From Prostheceraeus crozeri (lineage: Eukaryota > Platyhelminthes > Polycladida > Euryleptidae), in the NCBI GenBank assembly GCA_907163375.1, contig CAJQUW010003622.1, forward strand, positions 248,001 through 312,000: DNA of 64,000 bases, given 5' to 3'. This document shows positions 1 through 12,180 of this stretch, piece after piece (positions within the stretch are counted from its first letter, which is position 1; each line of letters opens with the position of its first letter). Made by a program: the position numbers and the translations under genes. The notes beneath the pieces were generated by a model. It ran no database searches and was not told the origin of the DNA. It saw only the letters and a program-made list of their open reading frames with translations.

Positions 1-3000
1 TTTACACAGGCCTACTTTCGTATTCTACCAATCGATTCATGCATGGAGTTTTAGTGGTTTTATGCAGCATGTACACTAGTACATGTATTTCAGTATTATG
101 TGTAAGCTTTTTTACCTTGAAAATGAAAATATCAATTATCATTTAGGCTATAATATAATGAAACTTATGTCATGTATCAATTAGCTGCCAATGAATATGA
201 AAAGTTTTCATAGATGTACTATCCGGCATCCGGATACCGGCATATAGTGCAATTAGGCTAATCCGTCGTCCAACGGAAAATTTAAGAAAATAAAAGTGCT
301 CAATTATTTAGCTTGCTTGTTTAAATTTTCTAAAACCGAGTCTCTGAGGATGAAGAGGTACTTGTGATAGTACATTTTGAAATAAAAGAGTCGAAATGAA
401 GGATATTTGTTTATATAGAAAGTAGGCATGTTCACTAAAATATTACTAATATTTCCTAAATCACTCACTTAAATATTTCCAATATTTGTGTGCTAATACA
501 GAAGTGATGAGATTGAGATTTCAGCGTGGATCGTTAGCGAAACAATCACGCTTGCAATGGACTTTGACGTGAATCTTTTAGCTTTCAAATCACCTCTCAG
601 CATTGTACAACAGTTGAAAATTACAACTGCAAATTATTTTACACAAATAACGATGACGAGGGATATGCTGCATTCGCTGACTGGATAATTAGAGAGGGTA
701 AATAGGAGATAACAAAATGAACGGTTTAATTGGAAGCTTAACCTGTTTCCAGTGCAACAATACAATTGTTATTTATTTCCGGACATTCGGTAAGACATGT
801 CTTGAACTAAGAACCAAAATTGAAGAGCATTTTCATGAATTTAAGGCTGAAATAAATGAAATATTAATGAACAATATTGAAGAGAATTAGCAGCCGCAAT
901 GTCCAGGGATAAACACCAGAAAATCCTCACTTTAGAAAGAGAATCTGAGCAAAACACCACCACTGATTGTTAGGGCACGTATCTGCAACGGACAAGGAGA
1001 CATCTATTTCTTGCGATTTATCATGGACATATAATTGTGGTGATCGCAATTAATTACTAAGTTCTGCGATAAAAAGTCATCCCACCTTTTACAACTGCAT
1101 GAGGTGGTTTGGTACTCAAAGGGTTGTTAACATAAAAGCACGCATTGTGCCACACAGCCACCAGCGATATTGGACGAGCATCTTCCAAGAACACTGATAG
1201 GAATACAAAGATCTATTCAATAACCTTCATTTTCAAAAATATGGAATTATCATCATGAGACTTGGTTTTGGAATTACTTCCGGAGTACAGTTAATCAGCA
1301 GCCAGGAGACGCTCGTCCAGACCCCGATGTCCGTGATAAGAGAAGCGAAGAGAAGTTGACCTCGACATTCCTGCCACAAAAATGAACTCAATAAAACGCA
1401 TCCATCGATTTGCCAAAGCTGAAGATAATATCTTTGAGTAAAACATTTCGGGATTTGTCAACCACATGCTAGTTTTTAACATATTTCAATGGAATAAATT
1501 ATGTTGATAAGTATCTTCATCAGCAAATATGAATTTTTCACCAAAGTAGTTCTTCAAACACTCAACTATTCCCATTCACCGGCGTATTAGTTCGGCGTTT
1601 TAGTGTGGACGCTGTTGAGATATCATCCATGGAAATTTTCCGGTGCATAAATTCCATAATACAATTCATTGTAAGCTTATTAAGTTCTTCCTTTTGATAA
1701 AATAAGGAGTATTTCTTTCCAGGTTTTTCTAAATCAATGACACCTGATCAATATGAACAGTCATCGTTTCTTGCAACTTTGTACAGTTTTAACGAACTGA
1801 AATTACACTCCTCGATTATTTTCACAATTGGTCTCATAGATTTCATATTAACGAGCTACTCAACTCCTTTTTGCTCTAAAATCACACATGAACTGTGAAG
1901 AGTCATGTTACCTGTATTTTTTCTCAAACTGTAATAAGGAAAAAAGCATTTCAAATTGATGAGAAGAAATCTCCTTTTGTCTAAACGATGGTTTCAAATA
2001 GATTCAAAACGAATTAATTATCGTAAAAACTTGCCAATTAATCAAACCACCTTCAGACAGTCAATGCCTTTGTTGTCTAAGGAAAAGAAAAGAGGCACAA
2101 TTCATTTCCTATGTCACCACGGCTAAGTATCCAAGCTCACACACAACAACAAAGGACAGAGAAGATGAGATTGAGTTGATGAGATGTTTTTCTGCACGCT
2201 TACAAATTGAGAACAAACAGCACCATGTGACTGCTAATTAGACCTCAGTCTTAACTCAACGTTGGCAACTGTTTCAACGAATGCAGGGAATATGCGTCTG
2301 CATTCCACAATTCTCTCATCCCAACTGGCAGAAAATATCAGTTTATATCCACAGCATCTGCAGATTTCAGTGCGATTTGATACTTGATGATATCGAATTT
2401 AATGCTGATAAGTAATGCAGTGACAAAACTAAAATGGGAAAGATGATATTATGTATGATCAAATTAATGATCGCTGATTAGGAAAATTAGAGGAGTTAGT
2501 TTGCTGTAACTTCGTGGGAAAATGAAAGTAGAAAAAGATTAAAAATATGATTTTGAGAACATCGTAGGACTTCAGATGATAATTAGAGCAAAACAGAGTT
2601 GTTATTCTCTAAATACTGTGCCATTTCCTCTTTATACCGATATCTTTATTAATTTCTTTCAGATGTTCCTCCGCCTCACGACATGAATTCACGAATTTCA
2701 TCAGTCGCTTTTACATTACCGCAGTGTGACAGCCATGTTGATTTGCATTTATTTTGCATGACATTTGCAAAGTCAGTCTGTCCTGACGATGCGATCTGCA
2801 TGGTCGGGGATAATGTGCTTGCTATTCCCTACTGCAAAATTAATTGACGGAAAAGGGAGTGTATTTCAATATTTGATATTTGAGTGTCCTCCTACTGACA
2901 ATATTGCAAAATTAATGCACGTCAAAGAACAATTCTTCGTTTTTTTAAAACTACATTTTCGATTGAATTTCCATGTCACTAGAATCCTCCGATGCCAATT

Positions 3001-3923
3001 AGGTAATCAAAACAATACAAAGTCTGTGGTAGCCAAATGTCTTAGTCACAAATGAATTTTCACTGACCTCTGATAATTAAACTGGTCACCCAATGAAAGA
3101 ATATCAAATTGAAATTTCAATAATTAACGTGATGTGATGAAAAATCCTAAAACTCTTAAGCAAGAGACAACTGTAGAGGAAATTATCCTCAATTTTAGAC
3201 GATAAGTTATCAAAACATAGGATTCAACTGTTGAATACCATTCTTAAGACAAGAAGTAGATCAGGTCGGGTCAGATCTGTTGGTGAGAAGTCGGATCCTA
3301 ATTCCAAAGAATAGGTGCGAAGACATACCAATTCCTGATTCATCTCACCATGCCCCTTTATGCAATGCCTATGTAGTAGATGCACATGTAAAAATCATTG
3401 AGTTGCTGATTTTTTCTGATTTTCTGTGCTTCTAGCTGCTCAGCAATCAGAACAAGTCTAGTCAAATCTAATTCGTCATTTCATTATTTATTTTATCAAA
3501 TAGGTACTTCAGCAATTTTTCTCCGGAATTTTCGGAATCTTGCTTCAGGGGAACTGCACATGTGCTGTACCGACTCTGTCAATCACAAGTAGAATTTCAG
3601 ACGAACTTCAGAGGTTCCGGAAATTATGCTCTCCTTCTGAGAATATCATAAATTAAAAAATACTTTTATGCCTCAAATCTTTCATCAATATTTGAAAGTA
3701 AATACAGATTATGACCTTTGAGCTCTATTTGTGACATCGAGGGTACTTGTGCTTTCGAATCATTCTCTCGTTTATCCAGAGGTAACTTTTCCCCCTCAAA
3801 ACTTGTAAATCAATGTTTTTCCTCTTTAAATTTATTATAAAAGTGACATTCTAGATCTCTAACCTATTGATTAATTTCGTAAATAACTCCATTGTCCATT
3901 AGAAATTTTCAATATCAAAATGA
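1..3923. other. Stretch without recognised genes
   Basis: AT-rich sequence downstream of the TCF stop codon. Only short open frames (under 100 codons) with no domain resemblance and no codon bias. It could hold the 3' UTR exon that the donor at 5089 implies, but no acceptor/poly(A) pair stands out. Confidence 0.5.
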
Positions 3924-4545
3924 GGGCTCCGGTGGTCGAGTGGTCAGCATGCCTCCTACAAACTACGAAATACAAAAAATTACGAACTAGCAAATTCACT
4001 GTCGAAATCATGAGACTTTCACAGAATAATATGTTCATATGGTTGCGACGAATATATGTGTCTACAGGATTCTACTCGGTTCCTCTCCTTTTCAGACAAG
4101 ATAAAAAATGATCATGTAAATCCAATGGGAAACAGATTGAAGTTTTCGGTAAATATGGGATTTCCTATGTCTCATCTGATCAAGTGAAAATTACTAAGGC
4201 TAGAGCCATAAATTTTGGCATGGAAATGTCTTCGAATCATTAAGTCATCCATTGTATTCATGCATTTGACCACATTCGCGCGCACATCACCGATCAGAAG
4301 CATGATAATCACATATGCAAAATTATAGGAAATTGATTTGAATACATTCCATGCCAAAAATCATGGTTTTAACCAAATACTTGATCAGAGAAAACATAGA
4401 AAATCTCACTTTTCTTGGAAACCTCAACCTGCTTCTAATTGGATTTGCATGTGACTTTCTTTAATCCTGTCTGGCAAGGAGAGGAACCGGTAAGAAATCG
4501 GCAGACGCGCAGTTGCGTAGTAGGCATAGAATGTACAACTTGGCA
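3924..4545. repeat. SINE-B copies in head-to-head inverted arrangement
   Basis: A tRNA-like A box (GGTGGTCGAGTGGTCAGC, from about 3933) and a weak B box near 4003 are followed by a body up to about 4240. The body includes ACTTTCACAGAAT, CTCTCCTTTTCAGACAAGAT and TTTGGCATGGAA. From about 4335 to 4545 the same body runs on the opposite strand (TTCCATGCCAAAAATCATG through ATCCTGTCTGGCAAGG). The same family recurs at 28755-28995 (+) and 31145-31385 (-). tRNA-derived SINE is the best fit; no coding capacity. Confidence 0.65.
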
Positions 4546-4880
4546 TCGTTGAGGATTTTTCAAATTTTTGAATTTGAATTTGCAAAAGTTCGAAATGTTA
4601 AAAATTGACCATTGCATTTCGAAACCAAATCAATTGCTCATCTAATGAAGATCTCTTTGCGTCAAAAAATGACCCAAACCTATATAGAACGTCTCTGCGT
4701 AGCTCTTGAGTTTATAAGATGAATGTGGTGAGCAGTTGGTCTTGTCACATCATGCTGAATTTTGAGGAATGCTGAATCACCTAATACTATTCCTAATTCG
4801 AAAAGAGATACCATGTAAATGAAAACAATCTACAGTATATTGACAACAAAGGTCTGTCGTAGTATATTGAATATCTTAAG

Positions 4881-5044
4881 AGAATGACAACGATTAGGTC
4901 AATAAAAGACACTAACATCCTTGATTCCTCGACCGCACTCGTCCGACCCAGGAATCGAGCCTCAGTCCGCGTTGGAGACAAGTTCGCACCTTCTTCACTA
5001 AGCCATGCTGACGGGGACTTTCATTACCTTAATCGCTGCATTCT
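4881..5044 (-). repeat. SINE-A: tRNA-like core with inverted ends, copy 1
   Basis: On the minus strand an A box (GCTTAGTGAAG within 4993-5005) and a B box (GGCTCGATTCC, 4951-4961) form a tRNA-like core. The outer ends, AGAATGACAACGATTAGGTC on the left and the complement-like CTTAATCGCTGCATTCTC on the right, are inverted copies of each other. A second copy with the same layout is at 15937-16120. It lies 46 bp downstream of the TCF stop/donor. Confidence 0.7.
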
Positions 5045-5089
5045 CCTCAGATATTCAGTCTACTCTATGTTCGATGTGCTGAAACTCAC

Positions 5090-5474
5090 CTATGACAGTT
5101 CCGTCAGAGTGATCTGCTCTACAGGAGGGCCGCTGGCGTTGGGTTGGCTGCCTACATGGTTGGCTTGTGGGGTGGGTGGAGGTGGTGGTCCGTTACTGCC
5201 GGGAGTGGTGGCGTCGAGGTGATGGGAGGACTGCATCGGATGATGACTGTGATGACCGTATTGCCCGGCCGCTGCCGCTGCTGCAGCTGCTGCCGCCGCG
5301 CCGTTGATCATGTGGTGATGATGCACTGCCGCTGCGGCGGACACTGCCGCTGCACTCGCGTGCTCGTATGACGCTCCAACAGCAGCCATTCGTGCAGGAT
5401 CGTAGCCTCCAGCTCCACCACCAGTCATCATTGCAGTACTGGCAGACAAAGATTCTGCGACACTGACACTCGGA
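5090..5474 (-). CDS. pan: TCF terminal coding exon, Ala/His-rich tail
   Basis: The exon begins after the acceptor TTTTCTCCTCTTCAG| with one base that completes the codon left by the C-clamp exon. It reads PSVSVAESLSASTAMM, then a Gly-rich patch, an Ala-rich stretch, HHHH, an 11-Ala run, a His/Ser segment and a Pro run (NGPPPPPTPQ), ending VEQITLTELS and TAG. It is locally GC-rich, in contrast to the AT-rich flanks. Composition fits the disordered tail of invertebrate TCFs, but there is no conserved motif, so assignment rests on phase, strand, acceptor and position. The stop TAG occupies the last three bases before a consensus donor (TAG|GTGAGT). A 3' UTR intron or an alternative terminal exon is therefore likely. 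Ala is encoded by mixed GCN codons, arguing against a fresh pure-repeat expansion. Confidence 0.8.
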
Positions 5475-6641
5475 CTGAAGAGGAGAAAATGTGCGACTGT
5501 TAAGACATCCTACACTCTGGGAATATTTGGGTTTTAAAGGCGGAGTTCAATAACTCAGTAAAATTCAGTGAAATCATTTTCTGTGTGATGAAAACCACAT
5601 TTTGACATGGCTTCTGGGAAACATGGTTGTTCTTTCAAATACACAAATTTTTATTTACATCAGATTTAGATTTGCTTTAGTGATGATGTAATTATGGGTT
5701 GTTAATGAAAGGAAAGCACCTGCATAGGCCAATATTATTTGCATTTTCAAACGATTAGCTCGAATTGAGCATTTAGAAGAGTCAACACTGATCGATCAAG
5801 TCAGGTTGAAATCTTTAAGAGTTTAGGATACAATCCTAGTACCGGGATGACACAACTGCATTTATGAAGAAAAACAAAGTGCATAACGAGTTGCAGAGCA
5901 GAGAAATGTTGGGATATGTAAAAATTCAACACGTTTTCGTAATTTCAAATAATTGCATTTCAACTTTTTCAAACTGAAAACAAACGTCAACTTCGGAAAA
6001 TTGTTTATTGACTTTCAAGGTATGTGATAAGATTCGTATGTTTGAAATGATGTTATCTCGATAGCATGAGAAAAGTAGATATTTCTTAAACTATTGCGGT
6101 AGTAAGACTATCCAACCATATTGTAACAAGAGATTGATAGCTGATGGAAAGGAAGTATAGGCATAATAGAGTACTTGGTGTCACGGATCTCAGGATGAGA
6201 GCAGAAAGCTTGAAATTCAAAAGTAAAATAAATGAGGTGTAATTTGTTACTGCAGTATTAAAATGGAATTATATGATGGTAGGGAAATCGACCACTGCTG
6301 TAGAAAAATTTGCATTTGCGATGCATTTTGATTTTCGAGGAGCTCCTTACGTTAATCTGCAGTCCTCTAACATATGCAAAGATTGCATGCATAGAAAATA
6401 TTTGAAATTCATATTTTGCCTTTGTGTAAAATTTATCTTACACTGTCCGCAAAGGACTTGAGGGGATAACTGGCGATATACATGTATTAATGGAATTAAT
6501 CTCTTGAAACCTAGCGTAGAATTAATTCATGTCGTGGGTATAAAAAATGATCTTAAGTTGTACCTAATATTGTGACAGAATACAATAATAAATTAATGAA
6601 CAAAATATAATAAACAACTACAAGCATTATTTATTGATTAA
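5475..6641. other. Intron, nothing recognised
   Basis: AT-rich TCF intron sequence beyond the acceptor of the terminal coding exon. No coding exon, RNA gene or repeat recognised. Confidence 0.5.
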
Positions 6642-6850
6642 TCAAGAGTGGGAAGGCAGGACAACCATAGATGTTTGGTGCAAAAGGAAACGAGCACTAT
6701 AATATGCAATTGTTCAGTGCGCTTCACCGGGTGTCCTAACGATATGTTCACGGAAGGACAACGGTGAAGTACATTGAACCATTGCATATTATAGTGCTCC
6801 TTTTCACTTTACACCGAACATCTATGTCTGTCATGCCCTGCCACACTTGA
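6642..6850. mobile_element. TTAA-flanked foldback/MITE 1 (209 bp)
   Basis: Two arms of roughly 100 bp are inverted copies. The left arm has ATAGATGTTTGGTGC and GAGCACTATAATATGCAAT; the right arm has ATTGCATATTATAGTGCTC and ACCGAACATCTATG. Outer ends are TCAAGAGTGG and CCACACTTGA. TTAA sits directly outside both ends (6638-6641 and 6851-6854), matching the target duplication of piggyBac-like transposons. No coding capacity. Confidence 0.7.
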
Positions 6851-7778
6851 TTAATATGACTGAGCAGGGATTATTTTCACTTTTGATAGTAAGTGTATAT
6901 TTCAAATCAATAAAAATCAATCAATTAATCAACTTGTTAGATGAAGGCCATGGCGGTAGGACCGACGAAATAATATTCGGTTTCAGAAAATAATTTTAAT
7001 TTTATAAGAAAAGCGAATGGACAAGTCGAATATTTCATTAAAAATTTAATTAATAAGATTAACGTTGAGATATCATGGTTATTAATTGAAAAATTAGTCA
7101 ATTATTAAAAACATTGCATTTCCAGGGCAATGATTGATAATAATAGAGTAGGGAAGAAACTTTGCTCCACTGACAATTGAATGTCCATGAAATAAGGTCC
7201 AACTTTGCGGCTTAATTATTCTTACACATGCAACTTAACGTCAGAAATTGTGTTGTAAATGAATGTTGAATTTTTAATTATTGAGATTATTGTTCAGTGA
7301 TCATCTTCAAACTTAAACTCAGGTTGTGTTCAAAAGAACAGGCTGTCGTAACATAAGGAGGAGACCTCGAAAGTTTTCTATAATGTGAAGCATGCATATT
7401 TCAGATTCCCATTCCTATCGTATGTGAGCCTTTAAACTACAATACATGTAGTAAAAGTTTGCATGTCTTTGCAAAAGTTATTTTGAGGTTGCTTGATTTG
7501 ACATTTGAAGCTGGATGCAAATTAATCCAAAATGTAGCACATTAAAAGTCTTTTGACATTCTCCATTTACAAAGGAGTTAACACAATACTTCAGTTTTTC
7601 TTGCATTAAAAGCAGTTTGAGATAATTTGATATTTGTGTGAAAATATTTTCAACATTCAATAAAAATCTAAAATTGCCAGAGGCAAATGACAGGTCCAGA
7701 CAGAAATATCATAATGAGAGAATTTGCATAGTTATTTTTACTATAGTCAGATGAAATGTCTCGCATCTGATGTCTTAA

Positions 7779-7985
7779 AAGTCCATTCACAACGGACGCG
7801 GCGCGACGCGTCCTCACGAGTCCAGAATATTCGTTCAGAACCTTAGTGAACCTAAGGGGCCTTTCACATCGGAAGCGGCGCGGTCCCGCGCGTCTCTGTG
7901 TGAATAGCCCATATGTTTATTAAGGTTCTGAACGAAAACTCTGACGCGTAAGGACGCGCCGTACCGCGTCCGTTGTGAATGGACC
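7779..7985. mobile_element. TTAA-flanked GC-rich foldback/MITE 2 (207 bp)
   Basis: Inverted arms, GTCCATTCACAACGGACGCG on the left and CGCGTCCGTTGTGAATGGAC on the right, extend inward through TTCGTTCAGAACCTTA and its complement, TAAGGTTCTGAACGAA. TTAA lies at 7775-7778 and 7986-7989. The CG-dense interior stands out against the AT-rich surroundings. Non-autonomous DNA transposon, piggyBac-type by duplication only. Confidence 0.7.
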
Positions 7986-8104
7986 TTAACAGCGATATAT
8001 CGATACATCTAGAAGTGTCACAATAAATATACAATAATTATCTTAGAGGATTCCAGACTGTGAAGGCAACATTGGTAGTCCTTATTTGTTGTCAATTCAA
8101 TTCA

Positions 8105-8990
8105 ATTTATAATAGTTACACAAGACGACACGATTTCACCGACGCTCTCTACTGCTTGTCTGGAACATATATTCCATCTAATCAATTGGGAAAATCTGGT
8201 CCTAAATATCGTCGAGGAATATCTAGCCCACCTCAAGTTCGCAGACGATATCAGAGAATGGGAGGAGGCAGAGTCGATGCTAAAGGACCTGCAATTAAAA
8301 AGTGCAAAAGTTGGTTTAAAACTCAACATCTCAAAAACAAAAAAGAATGAGCAACAGCAACGTTCCACCTGGAAGAGTCAAAGAGCAAGGTATCGAGATA
8401 GAAAGTGTTAATGAGTACATCTACCTTGGCCACAAAATTAGTCTTGCCGACAGCAGCCAAGCTAGTGAGATCAACAGAAGGAACCAATTGGACTGGGCGG
8501 CCATTGGATGGATTACTAGTATTTTGAGAAGCAACTTACCTATCTGCCTGAAAAGTAAAGTTTTTAGTGAATGTGTGCTTTCGACGATGACATGCGTCAG
8601 AGACATGGACGCTGACCCGGAAGATGACAGACAAACTAAGAATAACTCAGAGAGCAATGTTAAACATTACAAGAAGAGATCGATGGGAAATACAAGAAAC
8701 ACCACCAAAGAAGACGACATAACTCGCCATACCAAGACCGGGAAATGGAGATGGGCAGGACATATTACCAGAAGAAACGACAGCCGGTGGACCAAAAGGA
8801 CTACGGATTGGACCCCACGACGGGGAAGGCGATCCACGGGGACTAGCAGACACGTGGGAGACGGACTTGCGATCTTACTGTTCAACGGGGAGAAGAAAAG
8901 CCTAGAACAGACGCAAGTGGAGACAGCATGCTGATGCCTTCGCCCTGCAGTGGATTGATAACGGGCTACCCTGAATCCTGATGTATCTAG
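8105..8990 (+). pseudogene. 5'-truncated RTE-like LINE, reverse transcriptase end
   Basis: Three-frame reading shows the last part of a non-LTR retrotransposon polyprotein. It starts in the RT domain with DDTISPTLSTACLEHIF, then the catalytic LKFADDI with the ESMLKDLQLKSAKVGLKLN helix. From 8347 comes EYIYLGHKISL with the LDWAAIGWITSILRSNLPIC segment, then MLNITRRDR, WRWAGHITRRNDSRWTK, DWTPRRGRRSTG and, near 8940, ADAFALQWIDNGLP with a stop. This order matches the C-terminal half of animal LINE ORF2 proteins of the RTE/BovB type; clade assignment is by memory of motifs. At least three frame changes separate the blocks, so the copy is dead. The endonuclease domain and the RT N-terminus are missing, as expected for 5' truncation during insertion. 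Confidence 0.85.
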
Positions 8991-11278
8991 GGAAATAATT
9001 TTCTGATAACTTGATTGCGAGTTTATCAAACTTTAACAGAGACAAGTGCGATATAGTCTTATACTGCATCAATATGTCATACTGTTGTCACTTTTCTTAT
9101 CAAGCAAAATTAAGTTTATGCTAAATGTATGACCTGTCTTCTGATCAAAATTAGCTTGAGGCGGCTTTTGACTTGTGCCAGATTTCATCGTTTTGAAAAT
9201 TGAAGCCCGATGCTTGTAACAGCGTTAATTCAGGCAAGGAGTTCTGGATTGACAAGAACGTATTCACTCAGGTATTGAAGAATAATACCCGCACAAATGG
9301 ATGATTTTGTCTAATTTCATATGATGTAATGTATCTTTTCTGAGAATTCGTCATTTTGGCACTTCGGTATTTTGACATTCGCAATTATGGGACGACTCCA
9401 CTTGAACGTTCAAACCTGGGTGGGCGGGGCCCTGCATAAACTTACATGCAGCTGGTATTCGAAAATCAATACAGAGCTGACATGTTGAATGAGACAATAG
9501 TGAAATGCATTCTATCTACTCCAATAAGCTGGAAAACTATGGAACAAGCAATGCTGAAATGGCATGAAAATAAAACCTAAGAAAATGCATTTACATAAAT
9601 TTGGAACAAAATACTAAAATGCGTATTGAGAAGTCATAACATCATTATGACTTCATGATCATCACGACTGAATTATATGCACAGTCCAATATGAAATTCA
9701 ACTGGGATGCAAAATGAAGTGTAATGACAAGATTAGCAAGATATTTGTGAATTAAAGCGACGATAGTTATCTCTGACGATTGGCAACAAACATGGAAGCG
9801 CCCTTAGTCATTTCCTCATTTTTCAGGTCAATTGCCAGCCAAACTGGTGATTATTAGTCCTACATTTTTACTGACAATGCTCCTGTCAATTCTTCATCAT
9901 TGATACTTCAAATGCAACATCGAATGGTGTCCGCTGATTCGGATCCCAACATTCTTAACAGAAAGATCAGCTTTCAAAAACTATTCAAATAGGAATTCCA
10001 TAACATTTGGCTTTTAGTCTCATTCTTTCATTTGAAGTGAGGCTCACCAATTACGTCGAGTGTAATTACAAGGGGCGAGGAATAGACATTTCCTTTGCAG
10101 ATAATGCTCAATAGACGAGCACAAAAAGAAGAGAATGAAGATTTTCCCGACGAATTTCAGCTGCTGCTACGAATCAGTTTTCTCCTGCCAATTCTCCAAT
10201 GGGCCAATGACCGAACGATATTCTTTTTGAGTCTCAATTCTTTCTCAATGCGAAATGAAGAGAGGAATTTTCTCCTTTGATCTGAATGAATGTTGAACTT
10301 GAGTTTTGTTTTTCAGACGTGACGACAACGGCATCAAAATGAACTGATGTATTTTGCTCTTCTGAAAATTACTTCGCAGTTGTTAAGTAGAGATTCCTGA
10401 ATGAGATTTCCTTTCTTCAGTAGTTGTTAATTAGTAATTATGAGGAATTGTTGTTTAAGATCATCACAACGGAAACAATTACTTGAATACAATTTTTTGG
10501 GTGCCTAATGAAATTAGGTTGAAATTTAGAGAATAGCATTCTCTAAACCAAGGAAGTAATTGTAACAAAGACTGCAACAACGATGCTATTTAATGAGTTG
10601 GATGGCAAATTAATTGGAAATTTAATATCATCGCACAAATGTCTTCAATGATGTTTGATATCCAAGACGCAGGTATTTCTTGCAGCCGTTGAGGAAACGA
10701 AGAGAGTTGAAGATGTATTTTATCGTAGCCGAACTTGACTGTAGATAGGATTTGTAAAGTGCAGGAAAGTGCATAGATGAGTTCTAGAGGATAGTTGATG
10801 CTTTTTCCGACTGCAGCAAGTGAAATTAACGATTGGGTTCGATAGTACTGTGCCCTCCCCCCCGTTAACGACAACCCCCAGCAGCAACCACTCCTCTACA
10901 ACGACTGAGTTCAAACGTGCTTTTTTGGAAATCAGAATCGCTTCCTTTGTTCGAGGTCTTTTCGTTCGACAATTTTTTTCTTTCTAGTCTTTTTGTTCGA
11001 CAAGATATCTTTATAAAAACGTTTATTTCATCGAACACTCAAGCGCAGAGTTCTGTGATCCATTGTGTCTATAAGTTCATCTGTTCGAAAAAAATGATCA
11101 TCGGATATCAATGCAATACTCTTCTATTACATAGATCATAGGACTCCTAGATTTATGGCACAAATCATGAAAATTCCAAGCCTTGAGATCTATTTTTGGC
11201 ATAGATTGATTTACAGTATGCATTATCTATATAGATGCTCAGATCAAAATTTGAATGGGATGTTTTAGATAACATAAT
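8991..11278. other. Intron, nothing recognised
   Basis: AT-rich. A few short open frames without domains. A short stretch near 9610-9640 (ACTAAAATGCGTATTGAGAA) recurs near 61755 with one change, so a decayed repeat may be present. No exon of the C-clamp type found. Confidence 0.4.
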
Positions 11279-11473
11279 TTGCGATATTTATCAGCTTGCT
11301 TCCGTAATTTGATAAGATGGCGGGAGTTTCAAGAAATAAAAACAGCAAAAGATGAATCTCTGCTCGTTCGTAATAGATATGCCTACATTATTGACAGAAA
11401 GAGGAACGATGAAATCCATTGGAAATGTGCTGAAGTTAATTCAAAGAAATGCAAAGCATATGAGTATAATTAA
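11279..11473 (+). pseudogene. Possible FLYWCH-type zinc finger fragment
   Basis: The 64-codon frame contains LLVRNRYAYIIDRKRNDEIH then WKCAEVNSKKCKA. The spacing Tyr...Trp-x-Cys-x7-Cys-x-Ala resembles the FLYWCH zinc finger common in animal Mutator-like transposons and chromatin proteins. The C-terminal His-x-His pair is not seen before the stop. No transposase core or terminal repeats were recognised nearby. Probably a relic of a transposon-borne domain; it could be chance. Confidence 0.4.
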
Positions 11474-11984
11474 AGCGTGTCGAACTAGACGACCATCTCC
11501 ATATATCAAGGTTTTTTAAGAAATATGCATATTTACGTCGAACAAGGGCCGTCATTCCGTCTTTTCACGCGAATATGACTAACCTCCCGTATGGATGAAC
11601 CATGAAAGTGCTTTTTTGAATTTCTGTACCCCGCCAGCGACTACATGAAGACCGACAGCTTTATGGAAATCGCCAAATGAGTAAAAAAATTTTAATCAAG
11701 TACCTTTCTGACCTCACTTTCCTAAGCCACAGCTTCAGCAAAATTTCCTTTTGTTTCTATGTGAAATGAGATAGAGAAATAGAAAACACTGACTAACCGC
11801 TACATGAATGAGTTAATGCGCGTCGCTTTCAAACAACACTGACTGGCAAAAGAAAATTATATTTTGCCAATCACTGTTTTTCGAAAGCGCCACGCACAAC
11901 TTGTGGATCTTCAGGAAAAGAAGTTACCGGTAGATGTGCCCCTGATACACATATAAGTATAATATCACAATGTCGTATTATGAG

Positions 11985-12180
11985 TAGGCATTGTAACGCA
12001 TTATCGACGAGGTGAATAAAGTAATTTATACTGTATTTTGAATGAATATTTAACAGTGCTGATTGCAAAGTAATTGCAATTGCTTCACAATTACGTGGCC
12101 AAAAATGTGATCGATTACAATTACTAATTACTGTGATTGTTATATCAATTACGTAATTGTAACTGCAATTACAACACAAG
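11985..12180 (+). repeat. Dispersed AATTAC-rich repeat, copy 1
   Basis: The segment contains GTAACGCATTATCGACGAGG, TGAATATTTAACAGTGCTGA and AAGTAATTGCAATTGC. The same order of motifs is found on the minus strand at about 50565-50722. It ends in a run of imperfect TAATTGCAATTAC units. Confidence 0.6.

Noticed and set aside
2765-3055. 96-codon plus-strand frame downstream of TCF
   Set aside because: No recognisable domain or initiation context.
5144-5371. Cys/Arg-rich plus-strand frame opposite the Ala/His tail
   Set aside because: Shadow of the GC-rich TCF exon; Cys and Arg runs are complements of Ala/Gly codons.
10960-10990. Minus-strand R-K-K-K-I-V after CTAG
   Set aside because: The required Cys is Ile, the acceptor context is poor, and the frame soon stops.
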